From assembly GCF_910592395.1 (NCBI RefSeq), contig NC_088314.1:4590001-4654000 (forward strand): 64,000 bases of DNA, in the 5' to 3' direction. Below the pieces are notes generated by a model. The model saw only the letters and a program-made list of their open reading frames with translations. It had not been told where the DNA came from and did no database searches. Positions within the stretch are counted from its first letter, which is position 1. Each line of letters starts with the position of its first letter. The stretch comes from Lineus longissimus (Eukaryota > Nemertea > Pilidiophora > Heteronemertea > Lineidae). Position numbers and translations under genes: made by a program. This document shows positions 11,901 to 22,100 of the stretch, piece by piece.

Positions 11901-14621
11901 ACTGCAATTGCACTGGAAAACAAGTCAAGTTTCACCTTGCCTGATTAGAACCGTACAATTGTTCCTCAATGCGCCTCCATGTTTTCCTCCATTTCCTCAA
12001 AATTCCCAAGAAAAAACAAATTTGATGTACCCATTTTGTCACCGCACTCTCAAGCACGAATGTTAATTATTCAAACACATTTGTTGGAGCAGCATCCTGG
12101 ACGATTTTTGGGAGAAAATGTGTTTTTTTAAAGTAAAATAAGGAGGTCCGTTGAGGAACAAAAAGCAGCTGAAGCCTCCTGATCATGCAAGGTGACTTGT
12201 GATACAACTTTCTCATGCTATGTTCTGTACTAATTTCTAGACGAGACAAGTTGAAGCAAATGAATGGACAATCGACATGTAAGATTTAATAGATCTCTGA
12301 GCATTCTACTCCCTCAACAAATATCAGTTGAATGCAGTGATTTCTTTCTATCACTCAGAAAGGTGGCATGAAGTTGCTGTTGTAATATAGAATATCTAGA
12401 CTTTGAAGTGGGAAGATATATTTTGTTGGAAATACAGTTCTTGCCCTGTGTTTGTTAGTATAGCCAATTTTCTCAATGGATGGGAATGAGATGCATTGGA
12501 CTTTGACAAAGCTTGTACCCCTTTCTTACCTTCATTCCTCCAAAACATTTCTTGCATGCCTTAATACCAATCACCACAAGGTAACACTATTACTCTGCTT
12601 CATTACCCGGCTAATCCAGAAACATTTGTTACAAGCATCATAAAATGAATAGACTTGCTTGGTCAACAAATGCAGTAGCATGAACGTTTGCAAATTCTTC
12701 TTCTCACTTCAATGGTCAATAGCATGGTTGGATGCAATTTGCAGTTTCAGGTTGAGTTAATAGAGGTTGATTTTCTTGTCACAATCCTTGCTTTGAAAAG
12801 CAGCAGTTTGGGCTGCACTCTTCCATTTAAATGAGATTACAGAAGGTCAGTAACCAGAAAAGTGGAAGTTTCTGACACATGTACTGTGGAGTGGGTGGTA
12901 GAATTGTCCATAGGTGGACACAGTTTAGATATCTGCTCTAGCCTTCTGCTTTGTGTGTCTCCTGGAATTCCTTTTAAGAGGACAGAATGTATGGTGTCAT
13001 CCAACCACTGAGTTCTTATAACATCCCAGTCTCTCTTGACAATGCATACTGTGGCCTGGCCTCGCTGCCCCATGCTGAAATTTGGGTGATGATTTTTGGC
13101 AATTCAGAGCAGATTTTGTTTTGTGCTTGGGCTGTTTTGAGATGTTATAGTTTCTCAGCTGAGTCCAAAAAATTTTCAGTGTTCGAGGTCTTACAACTCA
13201 GCACCATCATAATCATCAGCAACCAAGAGCACATGGACTACAAAGTGGGATTATGTCCTTTGACATCAACAAAGTTATTGCCAAACCTCGGTCTTTTACA
13301 CAGGATTGATGAGGCAGAACATGTCTTCTGTTGTACTATGTGCTATTTCTGTGTTGTTGATTGCCTGTGTTTATTTTTATTTGCTGAGGGGTAGAAGATT
13401 CTGCCCACTATGTGAAACTGGGGACCATGACCACTATTTTTTCTCTGGCTTTCAAGATGTTTTATTCCTTTATCAAAAAGAACGAAGGGATGAACTTGGT
13501 CAAAATTGTCAAAAAATATATTCAGGAAGAAGTATAAATCTTGTCATAAGTAGTGGTTTTAGTCGCAATTTCACATTCTAGGCATACCTGTGAACGTATT
13601 GTGTAACTTTTGCTTTATCACACAAATACTCTAGTTTCACTGATATAAGACTGCTTCATTAATTACTATGGGCAAGTCGAAACATGGCCTCATGACCATA
13701 GACAACTTGGTGTCGCCAACCCATTGACATTGTCTATTCAGATTTGAATTTTTTCAATGGCGTCTTACCACCATGCACGTCGTAATATCACATCACAAGT
13801 TTCTTGAATATTCAGAAATGACCTTAGATAAGTCAAATTAGAGTATTTCAGCTTGTGCCTATTGTATCATCTTCTTAAATTTCCGGATCTATCTGAGCCC
13901 GATCAGGGCTTCCAACTGGGATATATGTGGATGGAAGATTTAGGTGTGAAGGCAAACTATAACATTTTATTGTAAAAATAGCTTGGTATAGTGAGGCCCT
14001 GCTTGTATACCTTAGGTTAAGTGATGTTGTATGAAGATTGGTGGTGGGTGCATGTTGTCAAAATAAATCATGTAACTATCATTAATAACTTCCATAACAC
14101 CAAATCAATATCACTCACCCGACACCTTTTCAACTGGGGTCCAACCAGTACTGGCAGCAGGTGACCACACATAGTCGAGATGTACGATTCGTCAACATTT
14201 TCTTCATAACATAATTGAATGATTCAATATAACAGGTTCATGTTGTCTTGGTGTCTCAAATCAACTTTTTACAAAGCAAATGGTGGTTTTCGACCACTGC
14301 TACAACGTGTTATGAATTGTTGCTGATCTATTAGAGTCAAAATCGAGGCCATATCAAATTCAAAGCTCACCCAAAAGTGACATGATGCTGCAATTCTCTA
14401 TCTCACTACTTTCAGGTCCATCTGCTCCGACTCCGCCACCACCTCCACCAATAGGAGGTGCGCCCCCACCTCCGCCTCCACTGCCACAAGCAGCACAGAC
14501 ATCACCGGCGCCACCCGCAGCCTCTGGTGCAAGAGGTGCTCTTCTTGGCTCTATCAGTGGATTCAACAAAGGAGGGCTCAAAAAGACTGTCACTGTTGAT
14601 AAAAGTGGGCCAAAGATTTGA
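5827..14621 (+). CDS. PXK: PXK/MONaKA: PX-domain and kinase-like domain protein, complete gene
   Basis: Fifteen coding exons join in frame to 1710 nt, giving 569 aa (human PXK is about 578). Exons: 5827-5928, 6345-6533, 6770-6866, 7024-7101, 7514-7587, 7768-7842, 8176-8280, 8481-8619, 9066-9190, 9584-9701, 10241-10319, 10581-10707, 11142-11228, 11465-11573, 14416-14621. Residues ~12-125 form a PX domain (phosphoinositide binding, endosomal targeting; RRYSDF-like motif reads KRYSDF, then LPLPPKK). Residues ~150-435 are a protein-kinase-like fold. The catalytic HRD is replaced by HLH (288-290) and DFG by DVE (305-307), so phosphotransfer is unlikely. A basic segment (437-465), a Ser/Thr/Pro linker, polyproline (506-524) and a WH2 actin-binding motif (~539-560) follow. 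Mammalian PXK binds Na,K-ATPase beta subunits and acts in endosomal trafficking. The ATG has A at -3 and G at +4. Introns are 157-539 bp except the last (2842 bp). Confidence 0.97.
6345..6533 (+). CDS. PXK: PXK coding exon 2
   Basis: Encodes residues 35-97, the core of the PX domain: EYVIRVQRG, KRYSDF, LPLPPKK and EREFIAER. Acceptor TTCTTCTCCAG, donor GTACGA; phase 0 at both ends. Confidence 0.97.
6770..6866 (+). CDS. PXK: PXK coding exon 3
   Basis: Encodes residues 98-129, completing the PX domain (VYLNTL ... KKFLDPRNYS). Acceptor TTTCTCTCCGCAG, donor GTAAGA; leaves in phase 1. Confidence 0.96.
7024..7101 (+). CDS. PXK: PXK coding exon 4
   Basis: Encodes EVALQHVSMYFRSE and WEVVEPL, the strongly conserved linker between the PX and kinase-like domains. 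Acceptor TTGTTTCAG, donor GTAAGC; enters and leaves in phase 1. Confidence 0.96.
7514..7587 (+). CDS. PXK: PXK coding exon 5
   Basis: Encodes GWRVRKQYFMVRPPGQPKS and following residues to W180, the start of the kinase-like lobe. Acceptor CTTCTTTAG, donor GTAAGA; phase 1 in, phase 0 out. Confidence 0.95.
7768..7842 (+). CDS. PXK: PXK coding exon 6
   Basis: Encodes residues 181-205 (TGFGPDQYIP ... ILPTLQ), matching the human segment around LGPDKYLS. Acceptor CATTTCAG, donor GTGAGT. Confidence 0.95.
8176..8280 (+). CDS. PXK: PXK coding exon 7
   Basis: Encodes residues 206-240, starting HPYI and ending EKGTLKDHIYK, nearly identical in its end to human PXK. The equivalent kinase N-lobe region shows no VAIK-type lysine motif. 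Acceptor CATTTTCAG, donor GTAGGA. Confidence 0.96.
8481..8619 (+). CDS. PXK: PXK coding exon 8
   Basis: Encodes residues 241-286 and the first base of codon 287: AKPKMPYLRKYG, then IKTYGRHILEAVKFLQEKG, the helix before the catalytic loop. Acceptor TTCTTTTGCAG, donor GTAGGT. Confidence 0.96.
9066..9190 (+). CDS. PXK: PXK coding exon 9 (degenerate catalytic loop)
   Basis: Encodes residues 287-328: GHLHSGNVI in place of the HRDxKxxN loop and LLLDVENSLLGLP in place of the DFG loop. The Asn and an Asp of the fold remain, but the catalytic HRD aspartate is replaced by His. Acceptor TACTTTCAG, donor GTTAGT. Confidence 0.96.
9401..9450 (+). mobile_element. Possible tRNA-like SINE remnant in PXK intron 9
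   Basis: GAGTGACTGAGTGCAATTG resembles a tRNA A-box region, and GGATCAAATCC 30 bp on is one base from a B box (GGTTCAAATCC). It is short and degenerate; chance resemblance cannot be excluded. Confidence 0.25.
9584..9701 (+). CDS. PXK: PXK coding exon 10
   Basis: Encodes residues 329-367 (ESIDVFNFGHLLYEMAFGEP), the equivalent of the DxWSFG helix of kinase C-lobes. Acceptor TTTTTCCAG, donor GTAAGT; phase 0 in, phase 1 out. Confidence 0.96.
10066..10155. repeat. 15-bp perfect inverted repeat in PXK intron 10
   Basis: GGTAACTTTGAACAC at 10066-10080 is the exact reverse complement of GTGTTCAAAGTTACC at 10141-10155, with a 60-bp loop. In an intron this could be the ends of a tiny decayed transposon. 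Confidence 0.6.
10241..10319 (+). CDS. PXK: PXK coding exon 11
   Basis: Encodes KDVLESILTPDSCKNGLPVI and onward to residue 393, matching the human CKNGMPTI region. Acceptor TATTTTGCAG, donor GTAAGT; phase 1 in, phase 2 out. Confidence 0.95.
10581..10707 (+). CDS. PXK: PXK coding exon 12
   Basis: Encodes LFSDVYLSPSEKP, LKIPSKLKEVL and EKRLREDQKL (residues to 436), the end of the kinase-like domain. Acceptor TTCATTTCAG, donor GTGAGA. Confidence 0.96.
11142..11228 (+). CDS. PXK: PXK coding exon 13 (basic segment)
   Basis: Encodes residues 437-465, rich in Lys/Arg (VKRRSK ... RKKKRSSK), as in vertebrate PXK. Acceptor CATCTTCAG. The donor GTATCC is the weakest in the gene, so occasional intron retention or exon skipping is conceivable; skipping would keep the frame. 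Confidence 0.9.
11465..11573 (+). CDS. PXK: PXK coding exon 14 (Ser/Thr/Pro linker)
   Basis: Encodes residues 466-501, a low-complexity linker (TTTTPPTSPTPSTPTSP). The acceptor CATCTTCAG and donor GTGAGT are clear, and the frame joins exons 13 and 15. Confidence 0.9.
11891..12268. repeat. Imperfect inverted repeat in the last PXK intron
   Basis: Left-arm pieces recur in reverse complement on the right: TTGTTCCTCAA at 11959-11969 against TTGAGGAACAA at 12151-12161, flanked by CACCTTGCCTGAT against ATCATGCAAGGTG, and TTCATTCACTGC against GAAGCAAATGAA. The pairing spans about 380 bp and looks like a decayed foldback or MITE insertion in an intron that is far longer than the other PXK introns. 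Confidence 0.45.
14416..14621 (+). CDS. PXK: PXK terminal coding exon 15 (polyproline and WH2)
   Basis: Encodes residues 502-569 and TGA at 14619-14621. Two proline runs separated by IGGA are followed by a WH2 motif (RGALLGSISGFNKGGLKK) and the family ending SGPKI. Acceptor CTACTTTCAG. Confidence 0.96.
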
Positions 14622-15290
14622 GGAGGCTCTTTAGGAACGACTAGGTCATTGGACTGATAGCTTTGTTATAGGAAAAGCAGAGGCCAATTGCTGAGAGGCC
14701 TTTTTCTCGTAGATCATCTTTTTGACATTGTTTGGGCTTGATTGCACTGTGGCTTGTCATAATGTTCAAATATCAGTGACTATTTTGTGAATGACTGGCG
14801 CAGCACGGCACCTCTTGGTGTTTTAATGAGACATATCCAGGAAAAGGAAATAGTGAAAGAAGTGATGTTAGGTGCTAGGATTTGATATGAACTTGCTATC
14901 AAATACATTAGTGCCAAATTGACTCTATTCTTGGTTCAGATGGCGGACCAGAGGTATAGCTTCGAATGTGTTGTGCTGTAAATATTTCCTGGTTTACCGT
15001 GCATCCGTTTCAAGTTTAAGGGGGAATATAGGCACGAGCTAGCTGTCCATCAGGACTTTGTACAGTTGACAAGTATACTGTGATTGTGGTTGATTCAGCG
15101 ATACTTATATTCCTTCGTAACTTAATTAGACCTATTTGGCTCCTGCCTATAGGCTCCCTTGTGTAAACGGATGGACATGGACAGGGCCTTTTTTGTAGGC
15201 TGTGATGTTCAACCAACAGTAATGAGTGTTGGTCTACATGCTAATAACATATCCGTGCTTTCACTCCTCAATAAAGGGTAGAATTTGGTT
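14622..15290 (+). other. PXK: PXK 3' UTR
   Basis: This follows the PXK stop codon and holds no competing exon. AATAAA at 15270-15275 is the first canonical polyadenylation signal. A later one at 16466-16471 could give a longer transcript. Confidence 0.6.
15270..15275 (+). terminator. Polyadenylation signal AATAAA for PXK
   Basis: First canonical hexamer downstream of the PXK stop, about 650 bp away, followed by GT-rich sequence within 40 bp (GGTTTTCTTTGCGTT). Confidence 0.6.
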
Positions 15291-16698
15291 TTCTTTGCGT
15301 TCTAGTATCTGTAATAGTATATGCTTGTTTCAAAATACTCTGATTCTGCATATAATGAAGTGAAACTGACTGGTTTGAAGTCTCATTTTCCCACAGACCA
15401 GTTTCAAAGTATGAACCAACTCATGAAAAGAAAATAATTTTTTCTTGGGCCTTAGATACATGTAGGCTGGACATCTGAGTCGTTGTCATTACTGTCGTAG
15501 GCATCATGACTCTGTTTCTTGCCTTTATGATGCAAAGGCCCGAAGAATAACCCTTTTTGCAACTGGTCTCGGGGAGAATTTATGCTAGAAACAGACCAGT
15601 CAAGATGGCTGTGTGTTGTATATTGAGAAACAACAGCTTTTCTCCTGTTAGTTTGTCCCGGGGTCATTGGGCTCCGTTGAGCGTGGAACAAAATATCTTT
15701 CTTAGATTTCAGCATAAGAGTGTCCATGATTTGGCTTTAGTCTTGCTTTCATGTTATGTTACACTGTTACAATCATGGTCAAGAATTATAATTGTACAAA
15801 ACCTGTTGATTGGTAAAATGTATATTGATAAATTTTATCATTAGATGTTGTTTATTTTTATGAAAGATGAAAATATTTTTATGAAATCTTAGGCGTATCA
15901 AGCATGGTATTGAAGCGGTATTATTCTGTTTGCTGTAAATATTACCAACTTTATGAGTTAAGGGTGTCAATCTATTGAGCATTTACCGGTTGAATCCTCG
16001 CAAACTTGAGTACACGTTTGGCGCTTCTTAGTTTACACGTAGGATCCCATTTTGTTATTCTCAAATATCCAATATAGGCCCGACCTGGTAAGGAGAAAGG
16101 GTACATGTACACATGTGATAGAATATATCTCAAATATACAGCCTAAACTTTTCAACCACCAAATTATTGTGACCGAGTACAGCAAGATCAGTTATATATT
16201 GCCAGACGGAAATAGAGTAACTTAGTGCCACCTGATGTAAGTTATTGAGCAAAGGGATTAGAAAAATGTATGTAATGGAAAATGCATTTATCTCTGCCAA
16301 TTCTTTTGGCTACCAAATCGTTCATGCTGTAAAGCCATTGAGAATCTCTGCATCATTCTGTAAGGTGTAGGTATTTAAAAAAAGACACTTGCTCCATTTC
16401 CATTTTGTGGTGAATGTGACTCATTTTGCTGTCCTGGGTGGTGTCCAACTATCAGAACCGGCTAAAATAAACTATTTCACAATAATTACTTCTTTATTTG
16501 TTTGATGAGTCATCTAAAAATTTGTAATGGTAAAAAATTAAATGAAAAGGAAGTATGGTGCATCATGTTCACAGCCAACAAAAACTGACCTAAGACTTGA
16601 ATTTTCTCAATTGACATAGCACACTTTATTGTTGTCCTGGCAACTGGTTGTTCTCATTGACATTGTGATAATGTCCCCCTCCCCCCCCCCCCCCCCAG
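15291..16698. other. Intergenic DNA, no gene recognised
   Basis: AT-rich sequence without a recognised exon. An alternative AATAAA lies at 16466-16471. The stretch ends in a run of 16 C at 16681-16696 directly before AG, which could be sequence-error prone. Confidence 0.4.
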
Positions 16699-16912
16699 GT
16701 TGTATTGTCCAATGTATGGTGGTGGAGTGTAAAATGGCATATAGCTGGGATATTGTGGGTTCAGTGCTGACAAGACCACCATTTATCTCTTTGGCCTACG
16801 TCAAGGAGACAGAAACATTATTACCTAACCCCAGTGCCATTGAGAAGTCAATCAAATACTACCAGGACATGGTACTAGTTGGCCTGTTGCAGACAAAACT
16901 TAGTTGTTCTGA
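16699..16912 (+). other. Orphan exon-like segment
   Basis: A polypyrimidine run ending CCCCCCAG precedes the segment, and a strong donor GTAAGT (16913) follows. One frame is open across all 214 nt and reads protein-like text (for example SVLTRPPFISLAYVKETETL, then SIKYYQDMVLVGLLQTKL). I do not recognise it, and no partner exon was found on either side. It could be an alternative exon of a flanking gene or a chance open frame. Confidence 0.2.
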
Positions 16913-18177
16913 GTAAGTTCATAGAGTAGGCTGCTGCTAATGCAAGACGAGAAGTTGCTTGTGACTAGGCCCCAATAATGGGCGATATGAATAAAGACTA
17001 GCAAATGCTTTTACTTCAATTTTGTACAGAAAGGCCAAGTGTAAATGTACATGTCTCAGTGGACCAGTTGGTGTTTGATCTGTCATGTTTTTGTGGTGGT
17101 TGTGACAAGGTGCTGACTTCATCATCTTCTATGACGTAAGCAAATATGATAATCTCCTGAATAAACTGGTTGTGACGTCTCATCTCAATCGGTGACAATC
17201 TGGTTGGCTATGAAATTGACATGACAGATTTATCAGTGGGCACTCTACTGGAAGTGACAATGGAGATGACAGGGATAGTCTACCTTTGAAATACGTTGCA
17301 TTGAAAATGTATTCAGACACACATCGGACAGGCTGATACCATATTATGTGACCCGTCACAGCAAAACCAGGTGCATGTCACACAGAAGACGGTGAGTCTA
17401 AATGACACCAGGAGATAACGGAAGAAATTGATGTGCTTATATTTCGCAAAAGGCAGACAATAGAGAAATGGACAAACAGTCCGTCTCAACCTGCCGAGCT
17501 CAGAGTGACATGCGCCTGGTTTTGAGTCACATATTATGGTGAACAGTCAGGGCCGGTGTAGAAGTTTAAAATGTCCTAGGATAAAATGTCCGGGAACAAA
17601 GGATTCTATTATGCGCTTCAATCTCTGAGCTATTGACGGTCAGGGTCTCTATAGAACCATATTGCAGAATGCAATAGGGCCGGACACTTTTTCCAGGGGG
17701 GGACACTTTTTACTTTAACACCGGGTTTACAGTTGACCATCCTCGCCATGCCAAGTGGCAATCATTCCCGCTTCCAAATTTTAGCCGTCCCCAAATGCAT
17801 TCTCCAAACGTCGTCAATGGTGATCAATCAGATCATCGTCGCCAAGTCTCGATTCGCATTTTAGAATAACCAGTCCAACGAACCAATCAGCGTGTAGCCT
17901 TGGAGAATGGCGTATCCCATGATGTAGTCAATAGTCTATTTCGGGGCAATTTATTCAACTAGAGGCAATTAGTGGGGTTTTTTTGCATAAAAAGGCAACT
18001 TCTATGAACTTCATATTTATTTAAAAGAGTTGTTTTATGATATTTACTGGAAATTTTGAGTTTCACTGAAACGATTTTGTTACATGACGAGATGTACACT
18101 ATCTCCTTTACCTGGAACACATTTTCACGATGTTTGGAGGCAGAGTCAGTAAGGTGTGCGGTTTGATTGCGTGGAAA
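16913..18177. other. Intergenic DNA, no gene recognised
   Basis: No exon, array or element could be supported here. GC content rises slightly toward the promoter-like block that follows. Confidence 0.4.
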
Positions 18178-18272
18178 TGACGTCAAACTTGCTCGTATGC
18201 TAATGAGCCTGAAACCAATGAACGAGCCCTTGATTGGTCACGTGATACTTGTGGTACTTGTCCCTTTAAATA
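18178..18272 (+). promoter_or_regulatory. Candidate promoter (CRE, CCAAT, E-box, TATA-like)
   Basis: Within 95 bp there are a perfect cAMP response element TGACGTCA (18178-18185), CCAAT (18215-18219), inverted CCAAT (18233-18237), E-box CACGTG (18239-18244) and a TATA-like TTTAAATA (18265-18272). Local CpG density downstream is higher than in flanking DNA. The arrangement resembles a core promoter reading to the right. The ATP2B start-codon exon at 63386 begins with a splice acceptor, so that gene needs an upstream noncoding exon, and this is the best candidate seen. The assignment is inference. Confidence 0.4.
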
Positions 18273-18294
18273 ACGGAGACGGTCTGCAAATTGT

Positions 18295-18447
18295 GTCCGT
18301 ATTTCACGAATATTTATCTGAAAACAATAATTCCTTCACCTGAAGGTGCACGCGGACCTTTTCAAAAGTACTGGCGTGTTGTTTTTCGCCGAAAATTGGT
18401 CAAACGTCCTTGTAGCAGCTTGGAAAGGGCGTTATTTTGTGCTCCGG
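18295..18447 (+). other. Candidate noncoding first exon, possibly of ATP2B
   Basis: It begins about 25-30 bp past the TATA-like box (start estimated) and ends at a strong donor, GTGAGT, at 18448. The interval is CpG-rich (GCACGCGG, TCGCCG, AACGTCC, GGGCG) compared with its surroundings. If real, the first intron to 63385 would be about 45 kb, a length not unusual for PMCA genes. Confidence 0.3.
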
Positions 18448-19034
18448 GTGAGTTTTCAATATAAATATCATGGCCGCCTCCTCCAGCATGTCAAGTCGAA
18501 CTCTTCCTGGCCTTTCCAAAATATGATAATAAATCATGCGAATGTATATATCAGCTTCCCAAAATCAATGTCATTTGCCAAGTGTTGATCTTCACGTTCT
18601 CAGTAGTAAGATGCTCCTTGCATATGACTGGGCTCCTTCGATGAAGGTCAGGTGTGTCTGATAGTATTTCAAGTGACATGACAGACCCGAGACCGATCTG
18701 AGACCAAGACAAGACCGTCACCGAGTGACCGAGTCATTGACTACCTACTGCATTGATTGTGACTGAAGTCTGAAATGGCCCCGTCTCTGACAGACAGTGT
18801 CCAGTGAGTGACACTGACATGACATGAGTACCAGTAATAGTGAGTTACACTAACGGACTGACCGAGTATACACACTTTCTCGAGTATGCGGTCCCGTCCT
18901 CCGTTTTTAAAGGACAACGCTGTATGCATGGTATGGTTAGGTGTCTTTTCCAAGGACACAGAGTTTAAACAACAAGAATCAAACTTGAGAACCTGAAACA
19001 ACCATGGAGCAGACAGTTTTTGTTAATTTGGAAC
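18448..19034. other. No gene recognised
   Basis: Contains short GACC/GAGT-rich simple stretches (18680-18850) but no exon or element that can be supported. Confidence 0.4.
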
Positions 19035-19193
19035 ATCAGACTTCTTGTTACTGTTGTTGAGTAAACAGCATGACAGACTATCAGTAGTATCAGACTTCTT
19101 GTTACTGTTGTTGAGTAAACAGCATGACAGACTATCAGTAGTATCAGACTTCTTGTTACTGTTGTTGAGTAAACAGCATGACAGACTATCAGT
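19035..19193. repeat. 54-bp minisatellite, ~3 units
   Basis: Units start at 19035, 19089 and 19143 with ATCAGACTTCTTGTTACTG, and differ by at most a base or two at the end of the last unit. The period is a multiple of three, so the minus strand reads a repeated 18-residue open frame, but nothing else supports coding. Confidence 0.9.
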
Positions 19194-22100
19194 GGCATGA
19201 TTGAAGATGGGTGTCCGTCTGCCAGGCCAGCAAACCCCTGAATTGATTATCTATCGGCATTGAAGGAGAGTATCACATGGTATCCTTCTTGTTTCCATGG
19301 TAACGCAAGTGAAAGTCTTTCCCCTGATGCATTATAGGATTTTGTCAGAATTTGGTGCATGTAGGTGATCTGTATTGATTTCTGAGGTGGTGGATACTCG
19401 ATAGCAATATGGGCAATTATATGTGTTTATCTGGTGAAGTTTGAGACTCCCGTGAATTTGACAGACATTTTTTGCCTTTTGAAACAACACAGGATTACAA
19501 TTTTAGTTCAGAAATAGAATTTATAGAACAGAATGTCATGTTTCGTTAGGTTAATGTGGAGTAGCACAGTGGTTGGAGCACGATTAAAGCTGTTACTCTG
19601 GTTTTAGAGCATCACAGTGTTCTCCACACCCTTTAAAAAAGGGATGCCCCACCCCCTTACTGGCCAGTGGGTCCGATTTCCACCCCCTTTAAAAATGGCC
19701 GCCCTCTTAAAAAACAATTTATTTGGAAAATGACCTCCTAAATCGTTTTATCCACCTTAAAATGCTATATTATGACCCCAAATGCAAAATGCTTCTGAAA
19801 TCCTTGAAATCTACAAACGGTGTCACCACTGATGCATGAAGATGCCCCATTACTCATCATTTCTGACTGCAGTCCGGGTGGTATTGATAATTCGTGATTG
19901 TGCCAGTTTAGTTTAATTTGGGATTCACAAGTATGGAAACAATCTAAAGATCCATTTCCTATTTGTGTAGAAAAAAAGACAATACCCACCTGCATTTGTA
20001 TTCTATTGTTATTTTTGACTGCTTGATATGATATTGATTGTCTGTGCACCGCTGAGAAAATCTTACAGATTGCGTTACTTATTGTGTCTGGCTTCATCTC
20101 GCTCGAACAATTCTGTCATTATGATGAATGCAGTGATGTCACGGCTTATGTTGGCGCCCCTGGCTTCTTCATTAGGATGCACGCCGGCGGTGTTCTCCCT
20201 GATTGCCTGTCATTATGCGGTAGAGATAGGACTGTTGCCAGAGATGAGCTACATGAACCTGTTATTAAAAAACGTGGAATAGAATAGAAATTAATTTTCC
20301 TCTCTGTTAGTGGGTATGCAGTATTGGGAACTGTTAGATTAGATTTTTGCATATCTATACAGTATACTTTCTCTTGCGATTAACATTAGTCAGTGATGGA
20401 TACATGAGCGATCCAAGGGGAGGAGGGTTTCAACAGGATTGAATTTGTAAGGGGGGTGCACAAAACAACCATACTCGGACAACCTTACTAGTCAGCAGTT
20501 GTGGGTGTCATCTGTCCTCTATTGTCACCTGCAAGTATTGAACCCCCCATAAAAATAATCCATCATCGGCTGGTACAAGTATTCAGTTGAAAAAACCTTG
20601 TTATGACATGTATGATGGATTTATGGGTGAGTTGATACAATTTCCGAGCAAAGGATTTATTATAAATAATGTAGTGTAATAGAAGACAGGTGATTGGTCG
20701 CTGTAATAAGATTTCTGCATCGTTTCATGTTGGCTGCCGAACAAAATCAGTTGGAATAAAGATGAGTTATAAGATTAATGAAGAAGGCTGAGTGTGTATT
20801 CTGCATAGTAGTTGTCTAAAGAATTATATCCTTTGATACCACCTGACCCTTAAATGGAAAGAGTGAGACAGACCCTCCCGTTGAACTTCTTCAGCATTCA
20901 GAGTTGTTTTAGTAAAGAATTCAGCTATCCAAGAGATGTCTGCAACAGAGGTTTGTGGTCTCGGTGATGTAATTTGGCCAGCCCAGTATTCCTCTCTGTT
21001 CATCATCAAGAGAGGCAGGTCTGCAGCACATGACTATGAGCTGGAGTTTGATCTCCGGCTCCAAATTCACATCGGGCAGATTCTCTTAAATACCTGCTCC
21101 TTCATGCTGCCCGTAGGAGCCAGGTTGGGTCAGATGTGTTTCTGTTGAAGGAAAAGAGTTCAGTTGAGTCAACCACTGACCATGCTGTTGCATAAGTGTA
21201 TATGATTCCCTCCTACATTACAGGGTGCCTCAAGGGTCCACGGCCAAGTCCAAAAAGAACTTACTCCTTGTTGCTAGTTTTGCAGTTTAGTTCAGAAGCA
21301 GGTGACTCTCCTGCTTATGATGTCTGTCTATCAGAAAGATGGATGAAACTGTCATTGAAGTAAGGTTTCGAGTTAATCACACGTGAACTTTCCATAAGAA
21401 AAGGTGATTGCTTGTTTATTGAATATATCAAATTACTCTCTTTGCAGGTCTCTAACACTGTAGACTCTTGATTCCCTTGTGTTGGTAAGTCAACTTCCTT
21501 ATTAATCTTTTTTGACAATTTTCAATGAAATCCTTCTTCATGTTTTGAGAGATTCTGGTCTTATGCAAGTATAGCTTATACTACTAGTATCACTCTGCAA
21601 CCATTTTGTTTCAGAATAATTTGCCCTTACTGGTGCTACCATCTGCAATCTAAGGTTTGAACTAGAGCTTTTAAAAATTATGCTTGGTGTCTTACCACTG
21701 ATCAATAGGAATACATTGTTGCTTAAAATTGTGGACAAGTTTACGTGTACTGCCATCTACCACCCTAGTGGTATCGAATGATTCGTTTGAGTGGTTGACT
21801 TCTATTACCTTTCCATTCACTGGTGTTGTGAATCTGGTAGTTGGAAGATATCGAATGCCACAAGCAGGAGTTGATTTCAGTGTCCTTGGTTGTACTCCAA
21901 ATTTCCAAAAGATGAAATTACTGAGATATCCCTCGACTTGAAGTAGAATAAGCAGTGGTAGGCCTACCCACTTCTGTTGAAAGCAGTGTAGAAGGGCGCA
22001 GTGCCCGGCGTGCCTCTCTTGAAGTGCTCTATACTATAGTCTCCCTTTAAGGAAATCTTTCAAGGAAATGATTGATGGTTCACCACTTGTTTCAGGTGCT

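Noticed and set aside
12987-13394. 135-codon frame in the last PXK intron
   Set aside because: Lies in an intron between two well-joined exons; no homology and no splice sites that would add it to PXK.
20395-20575. hAT-like element with CAGTGATGGAT ends
   Set aside because: The inverted match is short and offset by several bases, with no target duplication; kept only as a hint.
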